The translations under genes were made by a program, and so were the position numbers. The notes below the pieces were generated by a model that saw nothing but the letters and a program-made list of their open reading frames with translations, was not told where the DNA came from and did not search any database. A stretch of 46,434 nucleotides of DNA from Lentisphaeria bacterium (GTDB taxonomy: Bacteria > Verrucomicrobiota > Lentisphaeria > Victivallales > Victivallaceae), in contig JAFTRX010000025.1 in assembly GCA_017462015.1 (NCBI GenBank), positions 1-46,434 on the forward strand, written 5' to 3'. Below, one piece after another: positions 1-8,052 of this stretch. The first letter of the stretch is position 1. Every line of letters begins with the position of its first letter.

Positions 1-244
1 CGTTTGCTGGTATTTTCCTTCGATTACAGCGCCTGCGGTCAGCCGATTGTATCGTCTGACCTCGCGGCTTACTGCTCGGCTTCCTCCGCCCGCGCTGAAT
101 TTCTTCAGCGCGTCCGCCGGCTGTTGACCGGCGGTTCGCTTCGTCCAGGAGCGCGCGCTCGGCGGCAACCGCCTCGCATCACTATTCCAAGACGAGTTGT
201 TTGGCAATTCTATAAAACCTGAACTCGACCGCGCAGGTAATTTT
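1..244. other. Non-coding stretch with two adjacent perfect hairpins
   Basis: I see no convincing gene here. Two perfect inverted repeats sit side by side: 91-99 pairs with 104-112 (CGCGCTGAA / TTCAGCGCG, loop TTTC) and 114-120 pairs with 128-134 (CCGCCGG / CCGGCGG, loop 121-127). A short open frame (4-222) crosses both hairpins, is Arg/Pro/Ser-rich and has no visible ribosome binding site, so I do not call it. The stretch runs into the repeat element at 245. It may be part of a larger intergenic repeat or the 3' end of a transcript entering from the left. Confidence 0.5.
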
Positions 245-471
245 GTTTTGTGCAAGCAAAACGCGCGTGCGCCATGCGCCGCGCCACCAGTGACACTGCG
301 TTCAAAATGGTTTGTCGCGACCGGCGGATGGATCGTGGCGCAAGGTTGGGGGTAAATCAAGGCGAAGCTGAAGGAGTGGACTATTGTCCTCGACTGAAGC
401 TGAGTCCGCAGATTTGCCCCCAAGATTGCCCGCGAGGCGCCGCCGCAGGTTGTTTTTTATGAGACAGCTGT
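245..471 (+). repeat. Modular palindrome-ended repeat, copy 1 (long form)
   Basis: Starts with GTTTTGTGCAAGCAAAAC (245-262), a near-perfect 7-bp stem, followed by a GC-alternating block (263-286) and a body ending in ACAGCTGT (464-471). The same layout occurs inverted at 45754-45982. Shorter versions lie at 42875-42950 and 46222-46298. A short open frame runs through it and shares the stretch RDRRMDR with the copy at 45754, but the frames diverge at the N-terminal end, so coding is doubtful. Confidence 0.85.
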
Positions 472-502
472 GATATTTTTTATAAAAAATAAAACAATAC
501 CT

Positions 503-531
503 TTGCAAAAACTGTGAAAGCATGGTATATT
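503..531 (+). promoter_or_regulatory. Predicted serA promoter
   Basis: TTGCAA at 503-508, a 17-bp spacer and TATATT at 526-531. It lies about 45 bp upstream of the serA start and matches the spacing and -10 box of several other promoters in the window. Confidence 0.7.
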
Positions 532-575
532 AGATGGACAGTATTTATTGTCTATAACACAGGAGATTGAGAGAA

Positions 576-2153
576 ATGCCCAAGGTACTTATTCCGACCA
601 AACTTGACAAATTCGCTGCCGATTTACTCACCCAGCGCGGTTACGAGACCATTCTTGACGGTGCCACCGCCATGGAAGAGCTGATCAAACAGCACTCCGA
701 TGCTGAAGCGCTCATCGTCCGCAGTGAAAAAGTCAGTGCCGAAGTCATCGATGCCATGCCCAATCTGAAATTGGTCGTTCGCGCCGGTGCCGGTTACAAC
801 ACCATCGATATCAAGTATGCCCGTAAACGCGGCGTCGATGTGATGAATACCCCGGGCGCCAACAGCAACGCTGTTGCCGAAGAGGTTGTGGCAATGATTC
901 TTGCCGCCTACCGTCATGTCCTTCCTGCTGATGCTTCCACCCGTGCCGGCGACTGGGAAAAGAGCAAATTCATGGGACACGAACTCACCGGCAAAACCGT
1001 CGGTATCCTCGGTCTCGGTCACATCGGCAATCTGGTGGTCAAACGCCTCTCCGGTTTCGATGTCAAAGTCCTCGGTTATGACCCGATGCTCTCTCCCGCT
1101 CTGGCGGAAAAGATCGGTGTTGAACTCTGCTCCGTCGAAAAAATCTTCTCCGAAGCTGACTGCATCACCCTTCACATCCCCGAAAACGAAGAGACCCGCG
1201 GCATGATCAGCCGCCGCTTGTTCGAAATGATGAAGCCCGGTGCCATCCTGGTCAACTGCGCCCGTGCCGGTATCATCAATGAAGAAGACCTGCGCGCCGT
1301 CAAAGCCACCAAGAAAATCATCTACTGCAACGACGTTTATCCCAAAGATGCCGCCGGTCCCAAGAGCGTTGCCGATGTCGCTGACATCATGCTCCCGCAC
1401 CTGGGTGCCAACACCTACGAAGCCAACTTCAACGCCGCCAAGCGTGCCGCTGAACAGACCATCGCCTACTTTGAACAGGGCGTCACCAACTGCGTGGTCA
1501 ACAAAGCTCTGCCCGACGGTCTTGATGCCGGTTTCCAGAAACTTGCCTACGCTCTGACCGCGCTGACCCACGCTTATCTGGGTGACACCAACAATCCGAC
1601 CCGCATCGAAACCAGCTTCTACGGCAAACTTGCCGACTACGCCAAGTGGCTCATTCCGCCCGTGGTCGCCGCTATCGCCAAGGATTTCGCGGTTGAACAG
1701 GGTCCGAAAGAAGCCGAACAGTATCTCTGCGATTCCGGTGTTGAACTCATCAACCGCATGGTCGACAACTCCAAGAACTACGGCGAATCCATGACCATCG
1801 ACCTCTTTGTCGGTGCCGGAGATGCCATTATCAAAGCCGGTGCTCGCGGTACTATCGCCGAAAACACCGTGATGATCTCCCGTCTGGATAACTTCGACAA
1901 GCTCTATTTCGACCCTGCCGGTCACCACCTCTTCGTTGAATATGCCGACGAACCCGGTGTCATCGGCCGCATTGCCGGTATCCTCGGTGAAAAGAACATC
2001 AACATCATCGACATCCGCGCGCCCCAGAATCTCAAGATCGGACGTTCTCTCAGTGTCATCACCACCAATGTGGAAGTGCCTGAGATGCTGGTCGCCAAGA
2101 TCAAGGAAGCGGTCAACGCCACCAAGGCATTCAGCTTCACCTTTCTTGCCTGA
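576..2153 (+). CDS. serA: D-3-phosphoglycerate dehydrogenase
   Basis: Oxidises 3-phosphoglycerate to 3-phosphohydroxypyruvate with NAD+, the first step of serine synthesis, in the cytoplasm. The 525-residue protein is the long form of the family: catalytic/NAD-binding core (about 1-310), an intervening substrate-binding region, and a C-terminal ACT domain (about 455-525, starting HHLFVEYADEPGVIGRI), the usual site of serine feedback control. The Rossmann motif GILGLGHIGNLV and the catalytic Arg (NCARAG), Glu (INEEDL) and His (MLPHLG) regions are visible. I start at ATG 576 because AGGAGA at 561-566 is 9 bp upstream; a TTG at 567 is in frame but lies too close. It has its own promoter at 503-531. 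Confidence 0.95.
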   Translation: MPKVLIPTKLDKFAADLLTQRGYETILDGATAMEELIKQHSDAEALIVRSEKVSAEVIDAMPNLKLVVRAGAGYNTIDIKYARKRGVDVMNTPGANSNAVAEEVVAMILAAYRHVLPADASTRAGDWEKSKFMGHELTGKTVGILGLGHIGNLVVKRLSGFDVKVLGYDPMLSPALAEKIGVELCSVEKIFSEADCITLHIPENEETRGMISRRLFEMMKPGAILVNCARAGIINEEDLRAVKATKKIIYCNDVYPKDAAGPKSVADVADIMLPHLGANTYEANFNAAKRAAEQTIAYFEQGVTNCVVNKALPDGLDAGFQKLAYALTALTHAYLGDTNNPTRIETSFYGKLADYAKWLIPPVVAAIAKDFAVEQGPKEAEQYLCDSGVELINRMVDNSKNYGESMTIDLFVGAGDAIIKAGARGTIAENTVMISRLDNFDKLYFDPAGHHLFVEYADEPGVIGRIAGILGEKNINIIDIRAPQNLKIGRSLSVITTNVEVPEMLVAKIKEAVNATKAFSFTFLA

Positions 2154-2185
2154 GTTTTAAAAAGGCAACACGGATAATTTTCATA

Positions 2186-2863
2186 ATGGAAGATTCAGTG
2201 CAGACCATCGTCGGCGGACGTAACCGCCGGTTGCAGGAATTGATTTCCGGCTCCGGGGATATGCTTTTCCGTCCGGCAGATTGGCTGCTCAAACTGAATC
2301 TTCCGCCGTTAATGGGCCGACGGGATGCGGCGTTTGACATTGCCGAACAGTTGATATGCCACGGCAATTTTGCTTCATGCGACAGCGCGTCCCGTTTTGA
2401 AGGTTACTGGCGGATATCCCGTTTGTTAAAAAACTCCTGCCGGGATTCCCGGCAGATTTTGTTATTGCTGAGCAATCCGGACACCCGCGACCGGGAACGC
2501 CGGATGCTGGCACACAGTTTGATGATGGACAGTCTCGGAGCATCACTTGCCAACTTTTTCGAGTTGCGCAACATGAGTTTGAACGATACCTGCCGGGATG
2601 CGATGGGAGCGCTGAACGAAGATGAAGCTCAGAAAATCGTCAGCGTTCTCAATGAGGAGGAAAACGACCTGCTCAACATCATGCGTGAAAGTTTCAACCG
2701 TTCGCATTGGCGCGTGGTGCGTTACCGCACCTACGCCGAAAAAAGTTTCAGTCCCGAAAACGCCGACCGTTACAGCCGCGCCTATTCGGGGTGTGTAAAA
2801 CATAATGAAGCTCTGCTGAACAGGTTCGGAGTTTCGTTTGTACAGAAATCCAATTCTAAATAA
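2186..2863 (+). CDS. Hypothetical protein, 225 residues
   Basis: I do not recognise this protein. It looks soluble and mostly helical, with no signal peptide or membrane segment, and is rich in Arg, Asp, Asn and Leu. It has Cys residues in separated positions but no CxxC pair. It starts 32 bp after serA and ends 13 bp before purL on the same strand, so it is probably cotranscribed with them. The ribosome binding site before ATG 2186 is weak (an AAGGC run about 20 bp upstream). Codon use resembles the neighbours, and the frame fills the gap between two certain genes, which supports real coding. Function cannot be assigned from sequence alone. Confidence 0.75.
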   Translation: MEDSVQTIVGGRNRRLQELISGSGDMLFRPADWLLKLNLPPLMGRRDAAFDIAEQLICHGNFASCDSASRFEGYWRISRLLKNSCRDSRQILLLLSNPDTRDRERRMLAHSLMMDSLGASLANFFELRNMSLNDTCRDAMGALNEDEAQKIVSVLNEEENDLLNIMRESFNRSHWRVVRYRTYAEKSFSPENADRYSRAYSGCVKHNEALLNRFGVSFVQKSNSK

Positions 2864-2876
2864 AGGTATACTATTT

Positions 2877-5849
2877 ATGAACAACTACCGGATTGAACTT
2901 ACTACTCTGCCGATGTGGCGCGATGCCCGCGGCGAAGCCGTCATCGCTCAGGCGCAAAGCGTCAGCAGCATCAAGCTGGACAAGGTGCAGACCCGCGATG
3001 TTTATACTCTTGTCTCCGACTGCACCGCTGCTGAAGCACAGAATATCGCCGCATTGCTCTGCAATCCGGTGTTGCAGATGTGGCGCACTGCGGATGCCGC
3101 TTCCGAAAATTTCACCGCGCTTGACAGCTGCGATTATCTTATCGCGGTCGGTTTCCGTCCCGGCGTGACCGACAACGTCAGCCGCACGTTCCGCACTGCG
3201 GCGGCGGATATCCTCGGCAGAAAGCTCCGGGAAGATGAGTATGTCTTTTCCTCCACTGAATATCTGATTTCCGGCTCCGGACTCACCGTCGATCAGGCGG
3301 AAACTATCGGCAGAAAACTCCTCGCCAACGAACTTATCAACAGCGTAACGGTCATTCCCGGCAGCGAAGCGGAAAACGTTCCCGCCAATTTGCCGTTTGT
3401 CAACAGCAGCGATGCCGTTGAAGTGCGCAACTACGATCTGGAAGTTTCCGATGAAAAGCTGGTCGAACTGAGCCAGAAGGGCATCCTTGCCCTTTCACTC
3501 GATGAAATGAAAGCTATCCAGAACTACTTCCGTACCGCCAAGGGCCGCGAAGAATACGGTCTTTCCGCCAATCCGACTGACGTGGAACTGGAAGTCCTCG
3601 CCCAGACCTGGAGCGAACACTGCAAACACAAGATCTTCAGCGCGGAAATCGACTACGAAGACAGCGAAACCGGCGAAAAATCCCACATCTCCTCCTGCTA
3701 CAAGAGCTATATCCAAAAGAGTACCAAAGAGATCGCCGCCAAGGTTCCCTGGCTGGTCTCCGTGTTCAAAGACAACGCCGGTGTCATCAACTTCAATGAC
3801 AAGTGCGATGTTGCGTACAAAGTTGAAACCCACAACTCTCCCTCCGCCCTCGACCCTTACGGCGGCGCGATGACCGGTATCGTCGGTGTCAACCGCGACC
3901 CGCTCGGCACCGGACAGGGTGCGGAACTGCTCATCAACGTCTGGGGTTACTGCCTCGGTTCGCCTTTCACCGCCAATGAAAACGTTCCCGAAGGTCTGCT
4001 CCATCCCCGCCGTCTCCGCGATGGTGTCCACAAAGGCGTTATCGACGGCGGCAACCAGAGCGGTATCCCCTACGGCAACGGCTGGGAATACTTCGATGAC
4101 CGTTACATCGGCAAACCGCTGGTCTACTGCGGTACTGTCGGTAAGCTTCCCAAACAGATCAACGGCATCCCCGGCAGCAGCAAGACCATCAAACCCGGTG
4201 ACCTGATCGTCATGGGCGGCGGCCGCATCGGTAAAGACGGTATCCACGGCGCCACCTTCTCCAGCGAAGAGTTGCACAAAGACAGCCCGGTCCAGGCGGT
4301 GCAGATCGGTGACCCCATCACCCAGAAGAAGTTGAGCGACTTCATCATGGAAGCACGCAACCGCGGACTTTACCGCTTCATCACCGATAACGGTGCCGGC
4401 GGACTTTCCTCCAGCGTCGGTGAAATGGCAGAAGAGTGCAACGGCTGCTGCATGGATCTTGCCAAAGCTCCGTTGAAATATGCCGGTCTCCAGCCGTGGG
4501 AAATTCTGGTTTCCGAAGCGCAGGAACGTATGAGTTTCGCCGTTCCACCGGAAAAAATCGACGAATTCAAAGCCCTTGCAGCTGAACGCGATGTCGAAGT
4601 TTCCGTCATGGGTGAATTTACCGACAACGGCAAGTTCCACATGCTTTACAACGGCAAGACCGTTGCCCTGCTCGACATTGAATTCATGCACTCAGGTCTG
4701 CCCAAAATGCAGCTCAAAGCCAACTGGAAAGCGCCGAAGTTTGCCGAACCGGAACTTGCCGGCCGCGACCTCAAGGCTGACTCCATTGAATTGATGGGCC
4801 GGTTGAATATCTGCTCCAACGAATACAAAGCCCGCCAGTATGACCACGAAGTTAAAGGTTTGAGCGTGTTGAAACCCTTCGGAGGAGTCAACCGCGACAT
4901 TGCCGCCGATGCCACGGTGACGATGATCGAACCGTTGAGCAATGAAGGTGTCATTCTGGCATCTGCCATCCTGCCGCGTTACAGCGACATCGACACCTAC
5001 GCCATGGCAGCAAGTTGTATCGACCTTGCCGTGCGCCGGGTCATCGCAGTCGGCGGTAACTTGAAAATGATCGCCGGTCTGGACAACTTCTGCTGGCCTG
5101 ACCCGGTCCAGAGCGCCAAGACCCCCGACGGCGAATACAAACTTGCCCAGCTGGTCCGCGCCAACCGCGCCATCTACGATTACACCAAGAAATATCTGGT
5201 TCCGTGCATCTCCGGTAAGGACTCGATGAAGAACGATTCCACCCGCGGCGGCCGCAAGATCTCCATTCCGCCGTCACTGCTGTTCAGCGTTATCAGCAAG
5301 ATGGATGACATCAGCAAGACCGTCTCACCGGAACTCAAACAAGCCGGAGATACCGTCTACGTTCTCGGTCTTACCAAGGCTGAGCTCGGCGGTTCTGAAT
5401 ATTACAACATGCTCAACAGCACCGGTAACCGCGTGCCGCAGGTCGATGCCGAAACTGCTATTGCTTTGTACAACAAGGTTTCTCAGGCGTGCGAAGCCGG
5501 TCTGGTGCAGTCGCTGATTTCACCCGCGCTCGGCGGTATGGCGGTTGCCTGCGCCAAGAGTGCGCTCGGCGGTATGCTGGGTATGGAAATCGATCTTGAC
5601 GCTGTTCCCTGCGAAGAGAATTGCTCCGCCATTGAAGCGTGGTTCTCGGAAAGCAACAGCCGCTTTGTCGCCACGGTAGCCGAGGAGAACCGTGCCGCGT
5701 TTGAAGCGATGCTGGCAGGAAGCGTGTTTGCAGTTGTGGGTAAAGTCACCAATGGTAAGTCGCTCAAGGTGACCGGAAGAGGAGCCGGTTGCGACATTGA
5801 GCTTGATGCGCTGGCGAAGAGTTACAAGACCACTCTCGACCACGTATAA
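2877..5849 (+). CDS. purL: Phosphoribosylformylglycinamidine synthase, PurS-PurL fusion
   Basis: Fourth step of purine synthesis: FGAR plus glutamine and ATP to FGAM. The 990-residue protein has an N-terminal part of about 200 residues resembling two PurS-like modules, then the catalytic PurL part with two AIR-synthase-like halves. Visible motifs are WSEHCKHKIF (about 245), YGGAMTGIVGVNRDPLG, TDNGAGGLSSSVGEMAEE and GKDSMKND. There is no C-terminal glutaminase domain, so ammonia should come from a separate PurQ, which is not in this window. The 990-residue length fits known PurSL fusions rather than the large proteobacterial enzyme (about 1,290) or the short PurL (about 600-740). Start ATG 2877 has AAAGG 10 bp upstream and lies 13 bp after the preceding gene. 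Confidence 0.93.
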   Translation: MNNYRIELTTLPMWRDARGEAVIAQAQSVSSIKLDKVQTRDVYTLVSDCTAAEAQNIAALLCNPVLQMWRTADAASENFTALDSCDYLIAVGFRPGVTDNVSRTFRTAAADILGRKLREDEYVFSSTEYLISGSGLTVDQAETIGRKLLANELINSVTVIPGSEAENVPANLPFVNSSDAVEVRNYDLEVSDEKLVELSQKGILALSLDEMKAIQNYFRTAKGREEYGLSANPTDVELEVLAQTWSEHCKHKIFSAEIDYEDSETGEKSHISSCYKSYIQKSTKEIAAKVPWLVSVFKDNAGVINFNDKCDVAYKVETHNSPSALDPYGGAMTGIVGVNRDPLGTGQGAELLINVWGYCLGSPFTANENVPEGLLHPRRLRDGVHKGVIDGGNQSGIPYGNGWEYFDDRYIGKPLVYCGTVGKLPKQINGIPGSSKTIKPGDLIVMGGGRIGKDGIHGATFSSEELHKDSPVQAVQIGDPITQKKLSDFIMEARNRGLYRFITDNGAGGLSSSVGEMAEECNGCCMDLAKAPLKYAGLQPWEILVSEAQERMSFAVPPEKIDEFKALAAERDVEVSVMGEFTDNGKFHMLYNGKTVALLDIEFMHSGLPKMQLKANWKAPKFAEPELAGRDLKADSIELMGRLNICSNEYKARQYDHEVKGLSVLKPFGGVNRDIAADATVTMIEPLSNEGVILASAILPRYSDIDTYAMAASCIDLAVRRVIAVGGNLKMIAGLDNFCWPDPVQSAKTPDGEYKLAQLVRANRAIYDYTKKYLVPCISGKDSMKNDSTRGGRKISIPPSLLFSVISKMDDISKTVSPELKQAGDTVYVLGLTKAELGGSEYYNMLNSTGNRVPQVDAETAIALYNKVSQACEAGLVQSLISPALGGMAVACAKSALGGMLGMEIDLDAVPCEENCSAIEAWFSESNSRFVATVAEENRAAFEAMLAGSVFAVVGKVTNGKSLKVTGRGAGCDIELDALAKSYKTTLDHV

Positions 5850-5854
5850 AACCA

Positions 5855-5877
5855 TTCCCGGGCAACCACCCCGGGAA
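5855..5877 (+). terminator. Hairpin between purL and the sigma factor gene
   Basis: Perfect 8-bp stem TTCCCGGG (5855-5862) / CCCGGGAA (5870-5877) with a 7-base loop, starting 5 bp after the purL stop. No U-tract follows, so it may be an attenuating or mRNA-stabilising hairpin rather than a full terminator. The sigma gene begins 22 bp downstream, which leaves little room for a separate promoter. Confidence 0.45.
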
Positions 5878-5899
5878 CATCAACACACAAAGGAGAGCG

Positions 5900-6634
5900 A
5901 TGGAAGAGGAGAAACGTCGCAATCTGGAGGCAGAGTGTCTGATTATGGACAACATGCGCCTGGTATTGAAAATCGCCAACGATTTTCTCGGGCGCGGTCT
6001 GCCGTGGGATGATCTGGTGTCGGAAGGTAACCGCGGTCTGGTGACTGCGGCACACCGGTTCGACCCGGAAAAAGGAGCAAAGTTCAGCACATACAGCGCC
6101 CATTGGATCAAACAGGCGATCCGGCAGGCGATTGCTGAACAAACTCAAACTGTAAGGGTTCCTGTCGGCACCCAACTCAATGCCCGGAGGATCAAGCGAT
6201 CCAACCGGAAGTTGACATTGGAGCTGCAACGGGAACCGACCAACGAGGAGATCGCCCTGGATACGGGGCTGCCTCTGGTCACGATCGAACGTTTGCGCAA
6301 CACCCGGCAGGTGGACATGCAATCGTTCAATGAGGTTGTCGGCAGCAGTGATTCCGATGGAGTCGAACTGCAGGATATCTTTGCCGACGACGATGCCGCG
6401 ACCCCCGATCAGGCGATGATAAAGGTTGAAGACATCGAACAGCTGCTTCAACTGCTGGACAAACTTTCCGACCGGGAACGGCAGGTATTGCGCCTGCGGT
6501 TCGGGCTGGACGGAACGCCGGTCCAAACGCTCGATCAGGTGGGACAGTTGTTGAAATGTACCAATGAGCGGGTGCGCCAAATCCAGAATCAGGCGCTGAG
6601 GCGGTTATTCAAGATGATGGTCGCCAACGCGTAG
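5900..6634 (+). CDS. RNA polymerase sigma-70 family factor (short RpoD/RpoS-like)
   Basis: Directs core RNA polymerase to promoters. The 244 residues cover region 2 (about 17-85, with DDLVSEGNRGL and KFSTYSAHWIKQAIRQAI), region 3 (about 90-160) and region 4 (about 180-240, with LSDRERQVLRLRFGLDG and a helix-turn-helix ending NERVRQIQNQALRRL). The long region 1.1 and non-conserved domain of a primary sigma are absent, so this is more likely a group 2/3 alternative sigma than the main RpoD. The region 2.4 and 4.2 helices look close to housekeeping types, so -35/-10 promoters are its expected targets. ATG 5900 has AGGAG only 4 bp upstream. It follows purL by 50 bp; a strong hairpin at 6644-6673 closes the unit. 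Confidence 0.9.
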   Translation: MEEEKRRNLEAECLIMDNMRLVLKIANDFLGRGLPWDDLVSEGNRGLVTAAHRFDPEKGAKFSTYSAHWIKQAIRQAIAEQTQTVRVPVGTQLNARRIKRSNRKLTLELQREPTNEEIALDTGLPLVTIERLRNTRQVDMQSFNEVVGSSDSDGVELQDIFADDDAATPDQAMIKVEDIEQLLQLLDKLSDRERQVLRLRFGLDGTPVQTLDQVGQLLKCTNERVRQIQNQALRRLFKMMVANA

Positions 6635-6643
6635 AGTACTTTA

Positions 6644-6673
6644 CGGGAAAGGGAAGAAAACTTCCCTTTCCCG
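6644..6673 (+). terminator. Hairpin terminator after sigma factor gene
   Basis: Perfect 13-bp stem: CGGGAAAGGGAAG (6644-6656) pairs with CTTCCCTTTCCCG (6661-6673) around an AAAA loop, 10 bp after the stop codon. No U-tract follows. It is similar in style, though shorter, to the repeated G/C hairpins at 21858 and 31653. Confidence 0.6.
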
Positions 6674-6757
6674 GCTCATACCCCCTGAAAAACTGTCTTG
6701 CGAAGCGTACCGCACAGCCAAAGTGTTCAACGCCCCCCGGAAACACCCGTCAGCGTG

Positions 6758-6944
6758 CAGTCGGAATAAAACACCCGCCGCAGTCGGAATAAAACACCCG
6801 CCGCAGTCGGAATAAAACACCCGCCGCAGTCGGAATAAAACACCCGCCGCAGTCGGAATAAAACACCCGCTGCAGTCGGCGTAAAGACCCGTCAGCGTAA
6901 AACACCCGCTGCAGTCGGCGTAAAACACCCGCCGCAGTCGGCGG
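6758..6944. repeat. Tandem array of a 23-bp unit
   Basis: Five near-identical head-to-tail units fill 6758-6872 (each begins CAGTCGGAATAAAACACC and ends CGCCG or CGCTG). They are followed by a partly deleted stretch (6873-6911), another full unit (6912-6934, with GGCG for GGAA) and a partial unit to 6944. A degenerate half unit also precedes the array at about 6738-6757. Units are contiguous with no unique spacers, so this is a minisatellite, not a CRISPR. It lies between the sigma terminator and dus; open frames across it are repeat artefacts. From 6945 to 7086 there is no gene, only a GCGGCG/CGCCGC hairpin at 7016-7029. Confidence 0.95.
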
Positions 6945-7086
6945 TAATATCGCGCCGCTAACCGGGAGTTTTGCAAGTGAGAAGCGAGGGGAGTGTACGA
7001 CTGTACTCGACCCGAGCGGCGAACGCCGCAAGGCTCGCGGGAGCAAGCGAGATTGCCGCCGTACTTTGCATTTAAGGAAAAGGGAA

Positions 7087-8052
7087 ATGATATACCCCGA
7101 AAATATGTTGATTCTTGCGCCACTGTCCGGTTTTACTGACCTTCCGTACCGGGAGGCGGCATACCGTGGCGGATGCATGTATGCGTTCACCGAAATGGTG
7201 GATGCCGCAAGTTTAGCCTACGCCAACGCCGGTGGTGAAAAGCTGCTCAATATCAGCCAATATGAGCGGGAAAATTTCATTGCCACCCAGTTGGTCGGCA
7301 GTGACCCGGAATTGCTGAAACGGGCGTGTCAGAAACTCAATGCGTATCACTTTTCACTGGTGGACTTCAATCTGGGCTGCCCCGTACCCAAGGTGGTGAA
7401 AAAGGGAGCAGGCGCCGCACTGGGGCGCAATATCGAACTTGCAGTACGATGTTTCGGAACGATTGCTGAACATGTAAAATTTCCGTTGACAGCCAAGATG
7501 CGCATCCTTCATCAGAGCGATCCGGAACCGACACTTGAATTGTGCCGGAAACTGGTGGATCTCGGGGCGCAGGCGCTGACCATTCACGGCAGAACCATGG
7601 AACACTTTTATACCGGAGAGGTAAATTTTTCCATCATACGCGCAGTAAAGGAGAGTTTTCCGCAAATCCCGGTCATCGCCAACGGGGGAGTGTATTCGGT
7701 GGAAAATTGCGCTGAAATGCGCGAAAAAAGCGGATGTTCCCGGGTTATGCTGGCGCAGGGTGCGATGGGTAATCCGTGGTTGTTCCGCGAGATCAACGGC
7801 GGTTTACCGCCAACACTTGCGGAGTGGAAAGATATGGTACGCACCCATATTGCCGGGATGGTCAAACTTTACGGGGAAGAGTCTGCCATGCGGCAGGCGC
7901 GGAAAATCGTACACGATTATCTCAGAGGACGGGGGTTTCCGGCTTCCTTGAGAAATGAAGCATCCAAATTGACGCGCGAATCAGAGTTGGAAACATTGTT
8001 ATCAGCGGCATCGCCTGCGGCAGTCACAGCCACGCGCAGGATCATATCCTGA
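7087..8052 (+). CDS. dus: tRNA-dihydrouridine synthase
   Basis: Flavin enzyme that reduces uridine to dihydrouridine in tRNA D-loops. The 321-residue protein opens with LILAPLSGFTDLPYRE (FMN-barrel start). It carries NLGCPVPKVVKKGAGAALG with the family's active-site Cys, then LTIHGRTMEHFY and the phosphate-binding MLAQGAMGNPWLFREI. The small helical C-terminal domain is present. Start ATG 7087 has AAGGA at 7074-7078; an upstream in-frame ATG at 7066 has no ribosome binding site and adds a non-family extension. The last 136 bp overlap the 3' end of the convergent gene on the other strand. The DusA/B/C subtype cannot be settled by eye. Confidence 0.93.
   Translation: MIYPENMLILAPLSGFTDLPYREAAYRGGCMYAFTEMVDAASLAYANAGGEKLLNISQYERENFIATQLVGSDPELLKRACQKLNAYHFSLVDFNLGCPVPKVVKKGAGAALGRNIELAVRCFGTIAEHVKFPLTAKMRILHQSDPEPTLELCRKLVDLGAQALTIHGRTMEHFYTGEVNFSIIRAVKESFPQIPVIANGGVYSVENCAEMREKSGCSRVMLAQGAMGNPWLFREINGGLPPTLAEWKDMVRTHIAGMVKLYGEESAMRQARKIVHDYLRGRGFPASLRNEASKLTRESELETLLSAASPAAVTATRRIIS

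Noticed and set aside
4-222. 72-codon frame at the left edge
   Set aside because: It crosses two perfect hairpins, has no ribosome binding site and has low-complexity composition; it could only be revived by sequence to the left.
624-1928. 434-codon minus-strand frame opposite serA, and similar long frames opposite purL (3495-4691), gyrB and recA
   Set aside because: Same codon-bias shadow effect in highly biased genes; no ribosome binding sites and no recognisable domains.
6758-6944. CRISPR array
   Set aside because: Units are contiguous with no unique spacers, the unit is short and decays in the middle, and no cas gene is present.
6641-7190. Minus-strand open frames across the 23-bp array
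   Set aside because: The translations are simply the 23-bp unit read repeatedly; there is no start signal and they run over a terminator and the dus start.
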